The notes beneath the pieces were generated by a model. That model made no database searches. It was not told where the DNA came from and saw nothing but the letters and a program-made list of their open reading frames with translations. A stretch of 21,840 nucleotides of DNA from Fidelibacterota bacterium (lineage in GTDB: Bacteria; Fidelibacterota; UBA2242; JAFGTP01): assembly GCA_021735285.1 (NCBI GenBank), contig JAIPHI010000016.1, positions 1 through 21,840 of the forward strand, in the 5' to 3' direction. The position numbers and the translations under genes were made by a program. This document shows positions 7,035 to 15,931 of this stretch, in pieces (positions within the stretch are counted from its first letter, which is position 1; the number at the start of each line of letters is the position of its first letter).

Positions 7035-10000
7035 TTATTCAACTTTGCTAATATCAAAATCCTCGGGTCTGCCAATCGGCCGCATTTCAATTTTATGTTT
7101 TTTCATCGCCCTTTTCAGAGCAAGTTTTTCAAAAAACAGATAGATAATAGGAATTAATACAAGCGTTAGAACTGTTGCCAGAATCAATCCACCAATAACA
7201 GCTCGAGCCATTCCCACCCAGAGTTCTGCTCCGGAGCCAAGTTTTAAAGCAATTGGTACCATAGCAAGAATAGTAGTCAGAGCAGTCATTAGAATTGGGC
7301 GCATTCTACGTTTTCCACCGGTGAGGATTGCCATCCAGAGGTTGTAGCCATGTTTTTCACGTAGCTGATTTATATAATCCACCAGGACAATTCCATTATT
7401 TACTACGATTCCAACTAGTAAGACCATACCAATTAGAGCAGTTACACTTAAAGATGTACCAGTAAAAAACAGGGCCCAAATAGCTCCCATTATGGCCAGT
7501 GGCACAGTAAATATAATGATGAAAGGATCAAGCAAAGATTCAAACTGAGACGCCATTACCATGTAAACTAAAAAAGCAGCTACAATAATAGCCACGCCCA
7601 GCCATTTGAATGATTCCTGCATATCTTCTGCGCTTCCACCAACTTCCCAGCGAAAATCTGTTGGAAAATTAATTTTAGCCATCTCTTGTTCTACTTTACC
7701 AAGAGCCCCCTGGAGATCATTATCAGAAACACTACAGGTGACACTGACCATTCTTTCCTGGTTTTCTCTGTCAATTTGCGTATCTGATTCTCCTGTCACT
7801 ATCTCTGCTACATTTTTAAGAGGTATTTGTTGGCCTGTCATAGAAGTAAGAAAAATATTTTTTAAATCCTTCTTACTTTGCCGGAAATCTTCCTGATATC
7901 TTACTCGAACATTATATTCATCACCTGCTTCGCGATAACGAGTTGCGATTTTTCCTTTCACAGCTGTTTCGACAGCGTTGGCGACCTGGTTTACATTGAG
8001 CCCCAGGGCAGCTACTCTGTCCCTATTAATCCTAATCTGATATTCTGGTTTGGGAAGGGAATAACTCTTATTAATATCAACAATATTATCGAACTTGCTA
8101 ATTCGTTCGGCAACTTGGTCTCCTAGTTCTCTGGCAGTACCACGGTCAAAACCAAATATTTTAATCTCGATATCACCACTACTGCCCATATTCATACCGC
8201 CTTGTTGAAATCGAATGTCAGCGCCCGGAATATTCTCGAATCTTTTCCTTAAGGTATCCTGAATTTCAAATACACTGCGTTTTCTTTCTGAAACGTCCGG
8301 TAGGGTAACCATCATATCACCTTGATTGGAACCACTACCAAACATAGCAGCCCAACCTTCCTGAATACCAAAGCTAGATTCAATATTAGTGGCCTCAGGG
8401 ACTTCTTCCCGAATAATATTTTCAAGTTTCTCAAAAGTCTCATTAGTGGAAGTAAGCGAGGCTGCCGATTCTCTTTCAACTGTGATTTCCATCATAGAAT
8501 TATCTGTCTTAGGCATAAATTCTCCACCTAGCTGAGGCGCAATGAGTACAGTTCCAATTATCAAAATTATAAGCCCACCTATAAAAATAAGTTTGTGAGA
8601 TAGGAAATAATCAAGAATTCTTACATATATTGTTTCCATATTATTCAAAAAGTTACCAATACCTGAATCCATTTTTTGCAAAATTTTACTTTTGGTTTTC
8701 AGATCTTTGGAAAGTAGTCGGGACGATAAAAGTGGGATCAGAGTAAGAGCCACTAATAAAGATACTGACAACGAACCAACGATTGCAACCACCATATCGT
8801 TGAACATTACACCGGCAATTCCGGGTACAAAGAAGATAGGTACAAAAATGGCCAGGGTGGTGAGAGTTGAAGCAATAATAGCCATTCCCACCTCTGTTGT
8901 TCCCTCATCGGCAGCAATATTTATATCCTTGCCCTGTTCTTTATGTCGATAGATATTTTCCAGGACCACAATCGAGTTGTCAATCAGCATACCGATCGCC
9001 AGAGCCAGACCTGCCATAGATATAATATTCAATGTTAAGCCCGCCTGCTGAAGGACAAAGAATGTAATTACAATCGAAATCGGAATTGATATCGAGGCAA
9101 TCACCGAACTACGTACATGTCTTAAGAAAAACAGGATCACAAGAAAGGCCAGGATAAAAGCCTGAATTCCCGTATTGGTTAAATTACTCAATGATTTTTT
9201 AATAAAATCGGCCTGATCCCAGAGAATATTAAATTTAACCCCGCGGCCCATTGATTGCTCAATTTTGGGTATCTCATTTTCAATATTTTCAACCGTTCTA
9301 ACAGTATTCGCATCTGACTGTTTCTGGACGATTATCATAATAGCTTCTTTTCCATTATTCCGTAAAACCTCAGTTTTTTCTTGATAACCGTCAATTACTT
9401 TAGCTACATTCTTTATGTAAATTGATTGTCCTTGATGTGACCCGACAACAGTATTTCTGATCTGATCAACATTTTCATAGTCACCATAACTTCTCACAGC
9501 AAATTCCTGCTGTTGATCATCGATCAGTCCGCCCGGAATTTGCAGATTTTGCATGCCAATGGTTTGAACAATATTACTGCTTGAAATACCGTGAGCAGCC
9601 AATTTTTCCGGATTCATCATCACCTTTATTTCCCGGGTAAGTCCTCCTGATGAATAAGCCGATGCTACTCCATTTATTCTTTCAAACCGGGGGTTGATCT
9701 GTTCATCTACCAGTTCTTTTAATTCAGCCTGACCTATATTATCAGAAGTGACAAACATAAACATGATCGGTTGCATACTGGGATTAAAGGCAAAGGTCAT
9801 GGGTTCTGAAGCTCCATCAGGCAAAACATCACGAACAAAATCAATCTGTTTTCTCACATCAATCTCAGCCTGATCCATATCTGTTCCCCAGTCAAACTCA
9901 AGTAGTAGTGTAGATGAGCCGGACTTCGACCAGGAAGTTATGGTTTCTATGTTTTCCACCGAGACAACAGCGCTTTCCAGAGGTCGAGAAACCGTGTTTT

Positions 10001-10178
10001 CTATATCTTCCGGGCCAACCCCTGTGTAATCTGTCATTACTCCGATTACAGGGAAAGTAATGTCGGGATATAGATCAAGTTTGAGATTACTAAGTCCATA
10101 TATTCCAAATCCAATTAGAATCAGGTAGATCATTGCAAAGGTAACGCCTCTTCTAATTGATAATTTTGATATTTTCAT
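7035..10178 (-). CDS. RND efflux permease, HAE-1/AcrB-like inner-membrane subunit
   Basis: This is the proton-driven pump of a tripartite multidrug exporter. Its 1047 residues match the AcrB length. The layout is the two-fold RND one: a first helix at about 12-32, a large periplasmic loop, helices 2-7 (about 335-550), a second periplasmic loop, and helices 8-12 to the end. Motifs include the N-terminal L-D-L-Y-P-D-I-x-x-P and helix-4 G-M-L-I-D-N-S-I-V-V-L-E-N. Aligned to AcrB, Asp400 keeps the position of Asp407, but Asp408 is Asn401, and in helix 10 the relay Lys940 is Asn927. The first Asp alone is found in many non-enterobacterial HAE-1 pumps. An AGAGGATAG ribosome site precedes the ATG. 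It is the last gene of the TetR-led operon, 34 bp after the adaptor. Substrates unknown. Confidence 0.96.
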   Translation of the reverse strand: MKISKLSIRRGVTFAMIYLILIGFGIYGLSNLKLDLYPDITFPVIGVMTDYTGVGPEDIENTVSRPLESAVVSVENIETITSWSKSGSSTLLLEFDWGTDMDQAEIDVRKQIDFVRDVLPDGASEPMTFAFNPSMQPIMFMFVTSDNIGQAELKELVDEQINPRFERINGVASAYSSGGLTREIKVMMNPEKLAAHGISSSNIVQTIGMQNLQIPGGLIDDQQQEFAVRSYGDYENVDQIRNTVVGSHQGQSIYIKNVAKVIDGYQEKTEVLRNNGKEAIMIIVQKQSDANTVRTVENIENEIPKIEQSMGRGVKFNILWDQADFIKKSLSNLTNTGIQAFILAFLVILFFLRHVRSSVIASISIPISIVITFFVLQQAGLTLNIISMAGLALAIGMLIDNSIVVLENIYRHKEQGKDINIAADEGTTEVGMAIIASTLTTLAIFVPIFFVPGIAGVMFNDMVVAIVGSLSVSLLVALTLIPLLSSRLLSKDLKTKSKILQKMDSGIGNFLNNMETIYVRILDYFLSHKLIFIGGLIILIIGTVLIAPQLGGEFMPKTDNSMMEITVERESAASLTSTNETFEKLENIIREEVPEATNIESSFGIQEGWAAMFGSGSNQGDMMVTLPDVSERKRSVFEIQDTLRKRFENIPGADIRFQQGGMNMGSSGDIEIKIFGFDRGTARELGDQVAERISKFDNIVDINKSYSLPKPEYQIRINRDRVAALGLNVNQVANAVETAVKGKIATRYREAGDEYNVRVRYQEDFRQSKKDLKNIFLTSMTGQQIPLKNVAEIVTGESDTQIDRENQERMVSVTCSVSDNDLQGALGKVEQEMAKINFPTDFRWEVGGSAEDMQESFKWLGVAIIVAAFLVYMVMASQFESLLDPFIIIFTVPLAIMGAIWALFFTGTSLSVTALIGMVLLVGIVVNNGIVLVDYINQLREKHGYNLWMAILTGGKRRMRPILMTALTTILAMVPIALKLGSGAELWVGMARAVIGGLILATVLTLVLIPIIYLFFEKLALKRAMKKHKIEMRPIGRPEDFDISKVE

Positions 10179-10212
10179 AATCTATCCTCTATACTTTTAT
10201 ATTTTACTATAA

Positions 10213-11346
10213 TTAATCGGTAACAATATTAACCTTTGAACTATCAGCCAGTTTGTACTGACCCCGGGTGACAAGAGTCTCTCCTTCTTTGAGACCTCCA
10301 ACTACTTCTATTTTATCATCGGTGATCACGCCAGCTTCAATATCGCGTCTATAAGCAGTAGAATTGTTTACCACAAAGACATGGCGATTAACCACAATTT
10401 CTGTATTAGATAACTCACCGCCCAAATGATTTCTGGACGTTCTTTCAATAACTGCATAGGAAGGAATAACAAGAGTATTTTGACTGCTTTCAGTAACTAT
10501 ATTTACGGTAGCATACATTCCGGATTTCAATTTTTTATCATCATTTTTCAAGACAACTTCTACTGTAGCAGTACGAGTCTGAGGGTTTATGGTGGGATAA
10601 ACTTTTTCAACCTGGCCTTTAAAAATCGTATCAGGATAGCTATTCACTTCTACATAAACCGGATTGCCTTTTTGAATCTGGCCGAGGTCTTCTTCCACGA
10701 CATCAACTTTGATTTTTACGCGTTCCATATTGACAATACTATAAGCGGGTCGTTGTGGCGAAGTCTGATCTCCGAGATCATAATTTCTTGCTGAGACAAT
10801 ACCAGTAATCGGTGCTTTTATAAAACTGTCATTATAATTTTCCCGTGCACTTTCAAGAGCTGCCTCAGCTTGCTCTAAACCGGATTTAGCAGATTGCTTT
10901 TGAGTCTTAACAGCATCATACTTGGATTTACTAATAGCGTTTTCTTTGTATAATTTCTTAGTTCTTTCCCATTCAGTGAGGACGTTTTCATAACTAGCAC
11001 GGGCTGATTCAAGGCCAGATTTAGCCTGTTTAACGGCCTGTTCAAGCTGTGTATTTTTAACAGTGGCCAGTAAGTCCCCTGCCTCTACCCAATCATTTAC
11101 CTCGGCTTCTACAGAAGTTATTTTATTTGGTATTTGAGAATATACTACGACTTCATTATAACCTTCAATATTACCTAAATATCTGACAGCATTTTCAATT
11201 TTACCTTTATCTATAGATGTCACATAAACAGGAATCTGCTCCTCTTCATCGCTGTTAGCGTCTGCTTGACTTTGATTCTGACAGGACATCGTTAATAGGG
11301 CAACAATAGAAATACAACCAATTAAAATTACTTTTACTCTACTCAT
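10213..11346 (-). CDS. RND efflux periplasmic adaptor (membrane fusion protein), lipoprotein
   Basis: The adaptor bridges the inner-membrane RND pump and the outer-membrane channel. The 377 residues begin with a lipoprotein signal peptide whose lipobox T-M-S-C places the lipidated Cys at residue 22. A low-complexity acidic linker follows. Next come the first lipoyl half (about 66-98, G-D-L-L-A), an alpha-helical hairpin (about 99-172, heptad-like Ala/Gln/Lys-rich), the second lipoyl half (A-P-I-T-G-I-V, about 178-184), a beta-barrel domain and a membrane-proximal domain to the end. AAGGAGA lies close before the ATG. It sits 22 bp after the TolC-like gene and 34 bp before the permease gene, so it is co-transcribed. 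Confidence 0.95.
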   Translation of the reverse strand: MSRVKVILIGCISIVALLTMSCQNQSQADANSDEEEQIPVYVTSIDKGKIENAVRYLGNIEGYNEVVVYSQIPNKITSVEAEVNDWVEAGDLLATVKNTQLEQAVKQAKSGLESARASYENVLTEWERTKKLYKENAISKSKYDAVKTQKQSAKSGLEQAEAALESARENYNDSFIKAPITGIVSARNYDLGDQTSPQRPAYSIVNMERVKIKVDVVEEDLGQIQKGNPVYVEVNSYPDTIFKGQVEKVYPTINPQTRTATVEVVLKNDDKKLKSGMYATVNIVTESSQNTLVIPSYAVIERTSRNHLGGELSNTEIVVNRHVFVVNNSTAYRRDIEAGVITDDKIEVVGGLKEGETLVTRGQYKLADSSKVNIVTD

Positions 11347-11368
11347 TTTAATCTCCTTAATCTTCTAT

Positions 11369-12817
11369 CTATAGTTCATTAATTGCTTTTTTTAGATCGG
11401 CCAGAGCCAGATTATATTCCAGCAGTGACTGCTGATAATTCATTCTAGCCTGTTTCAAAGATAAATTGGCATTCAGCACATCAAGTTGTGTGCTTGCCCC
11501 TTCTGCATACATCAATTTTGCCAATCTTAAGGCTTCTTTAGCCTGTTTTATTGTAAGCTCTTGAGTACTAACTTTTTCTTCAGCCTCCTGCATTGACAGG
11601 TAAGCATTCTTTACTTCCAACTTAATTCCATCTAAGGTTGAACTTTTCTGTTCTCTGGTCTGATTCAATTGCACTTTGGCCTGCTGGACTTGAGAATGTT
11701 TTTTAAAACCATTAAATAGAGGTATACTTAAAGATAAACTGGTACTAAAGGATTTATTAAAGTCATCAGAATTAAAATCAAAATCATTCCGCATACCCTG
11801 ATATTGATAGGAGGTGCTTAGGTTTAAAGATGGTAAGCGGGAGCCTCTGGCCATTGCAAGTTGTTTACTGACAATATCTTTTCGATTTTCAATAATATTC
11901 ATTTCCGGGCGATTACGGGTAGCTAGTTCTATTAATTCCTTTAAACTTTTATCTAAATAAGGACTCTGTTTATATTTCAAACTATCTTTAAATACAAATT
12001 CCATTTCTTCATCCAGACCAAGGGTGGTTGTTAATTGTGAAATAGACATTTCAAGTCTGTTCTTAGCGGATAAAAGATTGGGCTTTAAATTTGCCAGCTG
12101 AACTTCGGCTCTGAGGAGGTCCAGTTTGGATGCTTTTTCCTGATCATAGAATTTCTGAACCTGTTCCAGGTTTTCCCGGGCTGATTTTACTGCCGCTTTG
12201 CTAACGCTAACTGCCGATTTCGCAAACAATGTATTATAATAATTGGATGTCACTCTTTTTATCAAAGACTGTCTGCTATTTTCGAGTTCAGCTTCAGCAA
12301 TATCAACACTTATCTTTGATATTTTATAACTATTCAATAACGAGCCGCCAGTAAATAAAGGTTGTTGTAATTGCACTCCATAGGAGAAGACATTCTCCAA
12401 ACCAAAAGCCATCTGAAGGTAATCAGGCATCATATCAACAGAATTGATCATTCCCTGACCTTCCTGGATTAATTCCTGATCATCTATCTTCTGACCAACA
12501 GTTTTTAAAGCTCCACCAACCTGGGTATAAGTTGGCGCTAAACTGGATTTCAAAAAATTTGGAATCTTATTTTCCTGCAGATCCCAGGAATGTTGCAAGT
12601 TGGAAAAAGCATTAATTTGAGGCATAAAACCAGATCTGGCCTCAGTTACTTGCGCCTTTGCTTTTTTGACACCCTCTCGAGCCAATTTTACAGTAGGATT
12701 ATTTTGGAGCGCCATGGATCGGGCTTTCTCCAGATCTAATTCAATTACCTCGGCGCTCATTTGCGTCATAAAAACACCGAATATTAATAATAGAATAAAG
12801 CTAAGTTTTACTCTCAT
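11369..12817 (-). CDS. TolC-family outer-membrane efflux channel
   Basis: This is the exit duct of the tripartite pump, a trimeric outer-membrane barrel with a long periplasmic helical tunnel. The 482 residues start with a signal peptide (1-22, ending M-S-A-E). Two OEP repeats follow, each with long amphipathic helices rich in Ala, Gln, Leu and Lys (about 30-280 and 285-480). Family features include the N-P-T-V-K-L-A opening, Q-P-L-F-T-G-G, R-P-E-M and I-P-L-F-N-G. The start codon overlaps the last base of the TetR stop (TAATG), which indicates translational coupling. Confidence 0.94.
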   Translation of the reverse strand: MRVKLSFILLLIFGVFMTQMSAEVIELDLEKARSMALQNNPTVKLAREGVKKAKAQVTEARSGFMPQINAFSNLQHSWDLQENKIPNFLKSSLAPTYTQVGGALKTVGQKIDDQELIQEGQGMINSVDMMPDYLQMAFGLENVFSYGVQLQQPLFTGGSLLNSYKISKISVDIAEAELENSRQSLIKRVTSNYYNTLFAKSAVSVSKAAVKSARENLEQVQKFYDQEKASKLDLLRAEVQLANLKPNLLSAKNRLEMSISQLTTTLGLDEEMEFVFKDSLKYKQSPYLDKSLKELIELATRNRPEMNIIENRKDIVSKQLAMARGSRLPSLNLSTSYQYQGMRNDFDFNSDDFNKSFSTSLSLSIPLFNGFKKHSQVQQAKVQLNQTREQKSSTLDGIKLEVKNAYLSMQEAEEKVSTQELTIKQAKEALRLAKLMYAEGASTQLDVLNANLSLKQARMNYQQSLLEYNLALADLKKAINEL

Positions 12818-13428
12818 TATGACTCCTTTTTATTTTCCATATTATTATATAAAAGAATATCTACCATTTGAGCGGCATCATCATATTCTATTCTATTACC
12901 GCCCATTACAAAAAATTCTTTTGTATGATAATTTATACCACCGATTAATAGAGCAAAAAAATGCTCGCTATTGACATTGGGTTTTAAGCATCCATTCTTC
13001 TTTTCTTCGTTAAGAAAATCTAACAATAAATTTCTATAATTACGAATTTCTTTTACATCATGTTTCTTAATTATCTCAGCAATATATTGCAGCCCATTTG
13101 TAAAAGCCCATGAAATGAATCTTTCTATTTCCGGTTCATCACAATGGATATTGAACCTTTCCGTCACTAAATTTATTAACTTCTCTCTAAAAGATCGGTC
13201 GGAATTTATGATATTTTTTAAGTGCTGATATCCATATTCTTTTCCTAATTCCATAATTTCTTTAAACATTTCTTCCTTATTTTCAAAATAATAATAAACC
13301 GCAGGTTTCGTAACTCCGGCAGATTCGGCAATTTCATGCATCGAAGTATTTTCATAGCCTTTTTCCGGAAATAATTGTATAGCCGCCTTAATTATTTTCC
13401 CTTTTGTTGAATCATAATCTATTTTCAT
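12817..13428 (-). CDS. TetR/AcrR-family transcriptional repressor of the efflux operon
   Basis: The 203-residue protein has the N-terminal TetR helix-turn-helix (about residues 27-49: M-H-E-I-A-E-S-A-G-V-T-K-P-A-V-Y-Y-Y-F) and a helical ligand-binding C-terminal domain of normal length. It is the first gene of the efflux operon, and its stop overlaps the TolC-like start by one base. A perfect 18-bp palindrome lies 20 bp upstream of its ATG and overlaps the promoter, so it very likely represses itself and the pump genes and is released by a pump substrate. AAAGGAT is the ribosome site. The inducer cannot be read from the sequence. Confidence 0.95.
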   Translation of the reverse strand: MKIDYDSTKGKIIKAAIQLFPEKGYENTSMHEIAESAGVTKPAVYYYFENKEEMFKEIMELGKEYGYQHLKNIINSDRSFREKLINLVTERFNIHCDEPEIERFISWAFTNGLQYIAEIIKKHDVKEIRNYRNLLLDFLNEEKKNGCLKPNVNSEHFFALLIGGINYHTKEFFVMGGNRIEYDDAAQMVDILLYNNMENKKES

Positions 13429-13447
13429 TAAGTATCCTTTTTCAAAC

Positions 13448-13465
13448 TTACTTACCGGTAAGTAA
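13448..13465. promoter_or_regulatory. TetR-type operator palindrome
   Basis: TTACTTACCGGTAAGTAA is a perfect 18-bp palindrome with a CCGG-centred core, the size and symmetry expected for a TetR dimer pair. It lies 20 bp before the tetR-like ATG and overlaps the last two bases of the predicted -10 box, so a bound repressor would block RNA polymerase. Confidence 0.85.
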
Positions 13466-13492
13466 ACTAGTCACTCTGTTTTCAAATGTCAA
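13464..13492 (-). promoter_or_regulatory. Sigma70-like promoter of the tetR-tolC-mfp-rnd operon
   Basis: On the minus strand a perfect TTGACA -35 box (13492-13487) is followed by a 17-bp spacer and TAGTTT (13469-13464) as a -10 (3 of 6 consensus bases). The poor -10 next to a perfect -35 and the operator overlap fit a tightly controlled promoter. Confidence 0.65.
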
Positions 13493-13558
13493 GTTTTTTT
13501 ATTTTTTTTTATATTAATTATTGCCTAGCCTTAATATGATATTAATTTATGAAAATTG

Positions 13559-13586
13559 TTGTCACTTTTTTTTAATATTTTATAAA
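13559..13586 (+). promoter_or_regulatory. Possible promoter for the GNAT-tadA-acyltransferase run
   Basis: TTGTCA (13559-13564), a 16-bp spacer and TATAAA (13581-13586) face the GNAT gene, about 155 bp upstream of its start. The surrounding AT-richness makes chance matches likely. Confidence 0.3.
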
Positions 13587-13741
13587 CTTTCTTATATCAG
13601 AATTTTTTAGTAATATTTTTTCTAATAATTTACATTCTTTGATTTTCTGTTTTCTCATTATAATTTTACGAGTCAAAGATAAAAGTACAAGCCTGTAAAT
13701 TAAGTGCTGAAAGTTAAAAAAATGATTAATTTAGGAATGTG

Positions 13742-14188
13742 ATGGAGAGCAACTTAAAAATAAAAATAGTAAAAAATCTGAATGAATTGATAAAAGTCTT
13801 TATTGTGCGGGGCATTGTTTTCATTGAAGAACAAAATGTATCCTACTCGATTGAAAAAGATGAACATGAATTAGAATCTCAGCACATTCTAGCAGAGATG
13901 AATAATGAACCCATTGGAGCAGGTAGAATTAGATATATAGAGGATTATGCTAAATTAGAAAGAATTGCAGTGAGGAAAAATTATAGGGGGAATGGATATG
14001 GCCATCGGATTGTAGATTTTATGATGCAAACAGCCCGCAAAAATGGGTTTTGTAAATTTAAAATGCATGCTCAGGCTCATCTGATCGATTTTTATGCGGA
14101 GCATGGATTTGAAACCAGAGGAGAGAAGTTTAAGGAAGCCGATATTGATCATTATTTAATGATCAAAGAAGAAACTAAAAGTAATTAA
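13742..14188 (+). CDS. GNAT-family N-acetyltransferase (ElaA/YjcF-like)
   Basis: Cytoplasmic acetyl-CoA-dependent acyltransferase of 148 residues. The acetyl-CoA-binding motif A is clear: E-R-I-A-V-R-K-N-Y-R-G-N-G-Y-G (R-G-N-G-Y-G at 82-87). It ends with A-Q-A-H-L-x-x-F-Y-x-x-x-G-F-x-x-x-G-x-x-F-x-E-x-x-I-x-H, characteristic of the ElaA/YjcF subgroup, whose acceptors are largely unknown. I prefer the ATG at 13742, five bases after AGGA; a GTG directly before it (13739) is the alternative and adds one residue. It is 24 bp upstream of tadA and probably co-transcribed. Confidence 0.9.
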   Translation: MESNLKIKIVKNLNELIKVFIVRGIVFIEEQNVSYSIEKDEHELESQHILAEMNNEPIGAGRIRYIEDYAKLERIAVRKNYRGNGYGHRIVDFMMQTARKNGFCKFKMHAQAHLIDFYAEHGFETRGEKFKEADIDHYLMIKEETKSN

Positions 14189-14212
14189 TCCTAATATAAA
14201 TAGGTTAGTAAC

Positions 14213-14710
14213 TTGGAATTAATTAAAGATAAGCATACATACTGGATGAAATTTGCCCTGAAAGAGGCGCAACAGGCCCTTTCTGAAAATGAAATCCCGG
14301 TGGGTGCTATTATTGTTCTTAATGATGAAATAATTGGAAAAGGTCACAATCAAAGAGAGGGTTTGCATGATCCTACAGCCCATGCTGAAATGATAGCTAT
14401 TAGTTCTGCTGCTGAAACTATTGGTGATTGGAGATTAGAGAATTGCAGTCTGTATGTCACACTTGAACCCTGCCCTATGTGTACAGGTGCTCTTCTGAAT
14501 GCCAGGATTCCCAAACTCTATTTTGGTGCCTATGATGATGAGGCTGGAATGTGTGGTTCTAGAGATAATCTATGTCAACAAAACCTGCTCAATCATAATG
14601 TGACTTTTAGAGGAGGAATATTAAGATCAGCCTGTCAGCTTCTACTAGACGATTTCTTTGATAAAATAAGAAAAAAAAACAAATTAACCAGGTTTTTTAT
14701 ATTATATTAG
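14213..14710 (+). CDS. tadA: tRNA-specific adenosine deaminase TadA
   Basis: TadA converts adenosine-34 to inosine in the wobble position of tRNA-Arg(ACG). The 165-residue protein has the zinc-deaminase motifs H57-A-E59 and P-C87-P-M-C90. With the TTG start at 14213 these positions coincide exactly with those of E. coli TadA, and the Y-W-M-K-x-A-L N-terminal segment is kept. The TTG start is therefore preferred over the internal ATG at 14246, although its ribosome site (TAGGTTAG) is only moderate. The C-terminal helix is Lys-rich (K-I-R-K-K-N-K). It lies 24 bp after the GNAT gene. Confidence 0.95.
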   Translation: MELIKDKHTYWMKFALKEAQQALSENEIPVGAIIVLNDEIIGKGHNQREGLHDPTAHAEMIAISSAAETIGDWRLENCSLYVTLEPCPMCTGALLNARIPKLYFGAYDDEAGMCGSRDNLCQQNLLNHNVTFRGGILRSACQLLLDDFFDKIRKKNKLTRFFILY

Positions 14711-14782
14711 AAGCTACATTGATATATGTTTAATCTTATGGGAATGGAATTAGAAACTTAATTTCAACAGAAAATACAAAGC

Positions 14783-15916
14783 ATGTCAAAACTCAAAAAT
14801 CGATTAAGAAATTTACCGGAAGATCATTTCAGCAATTTTTCTCCTCCCCTTTCACGATTATTTCTAAAAATATTTGGAAAGATAGTAGTACCTCTATTTT
14901 TTAATCTGGAGATCAAAGGAAAAGGTAATTTTCCGAATGAGGGACCTCTTATCATCGTCGGTAATCATGAGGGTGCTCTGGAAGCAGTTCTAATGGGCAG
15001 CTTCACTCCTTTGAATGTTGAAATGCTAGCCGGTTCGGAGTTCCCTCAGGAAAAAATTGTCAAAGTTGCAAAAGCTTTATATGGCTGTATTCCTGTTAAA
15101 CGCATGTTCATGGACAAAGAGGCTCTTGAACTTTCTCTTTATATATTACAGAATGGAGGTGTGATTGGAATTTTTCCTGAAGGTGGTGTTTGGAATGTCG
15201 GAGAAATGGAGCCCAAATTAGGAGCAGCCTGGTTAAGTTATTATTCTCGTGTTCCTATCTTACCAGTAGCTTTCTCCGGTTCCAAAGGTGCCTGGCATAA
15301 AGCATTACAATTCAAACGCCCAACTCTTAAGATCAATGTAGGTGAAGTTATGCCTCCTATTGATGATGTTTCGGAAGATAATAAAAAAGCGGCTCTCAAA
15401 GAATATTCACAAAATATTTGGAATGTAATTGATGGCTTGGTACCAGAAAAAAGTCAGATAATCACAAATAGAAAATTCGATCTACAAATCCATCTGAAAG
15501 ATAAAAATGGTAAGGCCCGCAACTTACCATGTGAATTAAAATTAATATATAAAAGTCACCTGAGCCAATTTCTTCACAATCCCGGTATTATTAAACTACT
15601 TAATAATAATCTTCAGATGCCTGTTGAGGTTTTAAAAGATCTTGAAAATTATCATCCTGCTAGAGAATTCTACGAAGCTACCGCCTCCATTCTCAAATAT
15701 CTAAATAATAAAAATCCATACTTACTACTCTACCGGGTTGGTATTGACAAAGGGCTGAAAATGAAAAAAGGGATTGAAGAATTATCTAAATTAGCGGAAT
15801 GGGCAAAAACTAATAATTTATTAATCCGGATAACACCGCTCTATGAATATGATCTTCCTGAAAAACAACAACATGTCATTAAAACCAAGCAAGACGAATT
15901 TGGTAAATGGATATAA
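14783..15916 (+). CDS. PlsC-like acyltransferase with atypical motif and long unassigned C-terminal region
   Basis: The N-terminal ~215 residues are an acyltransferase of the lysophosphatidate (PlsC/LPLAT) type. There is an amphipathic/hydrophobic N-terminal segment, then N-H-E-G-A-L-E with His62, the R-M-F-M-D region, F-P-E-G-G (motif III) and P-I-L-P-V-A-F (motif IV). The usual catalytic H-X4-D is H62-X4-E67 here, and F-P-E-G-T/S-R is F-P-E-G-G-V, so donor or acceptor use may differ. Residues about 220-377 are not recognised: soluble, mixed alpha/beta, Lys- and Leu-rich, without membrane segments. The usual family length is nearer 200-260. The ribosome site is poor. It lies 72 bp after tadA and converges with the gene ending at 15932. 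Confidence 0.8.
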   Translation: MSKLKNRLRNLPEDHFSNFSPPLSRLFLKIFGKIVVPLFFNLEIKGKGNFPNEGPLIIVGNHEGALEAVLMGSFTPLNVEMLAGSEFPQEKIVKVAKALYGCIPVKRMFMDKEALELSLYILQNGGVIGIFPEGGVWNVGEMEPKLGAAWLSYYSRVPILPVAFSGSKGAWHKALQFKRPTLKINVGEVMPPIDDVSEDNKKAALKEYSQNIWNVIDGLVPEKSQIITNRKFDLQIHLKDKNGKARNLPCELKLIYKSHLSQFLHNPGIIKLLNNNLQMPVEVLKDLENYHPAREFYEATASILKYLNNKNPYLLLYRVGIDKGLKMKKGIEELSKLAEWAKTNNLLIRITPLYEYDLPEKQQHVIKTKQDEFGKWI

Positions 15917-15931
15917 TTCTATTATATATTT

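Larger units (their letters stand above)
13429..13741. other. Divergent intergenic region of the efflux operon and the GNAT gene
   Basis: About 310 bp of very AT-rich DNA with T-runs. The left end holds the TetR operator and a TTGACA promoter for the minus strand. Further right is a possible plus-strand promoter (13559-13586). I see no small gene here. Confidence 0.7.

Noticed and set aside
7035..13428. Metal-efflux (CusA/CzcA) pump rather than drug efflux
   Set aside because: The permease has HAE-1 type motifs, and the regulator is TetR rather than MerR or a two-component system.
13531..13545. Palindrome TTAATAT-G-ATATTAA as a second operator
   Set aside because: Only A/T pairs in an extremely AT-rich gap; expected by chance.
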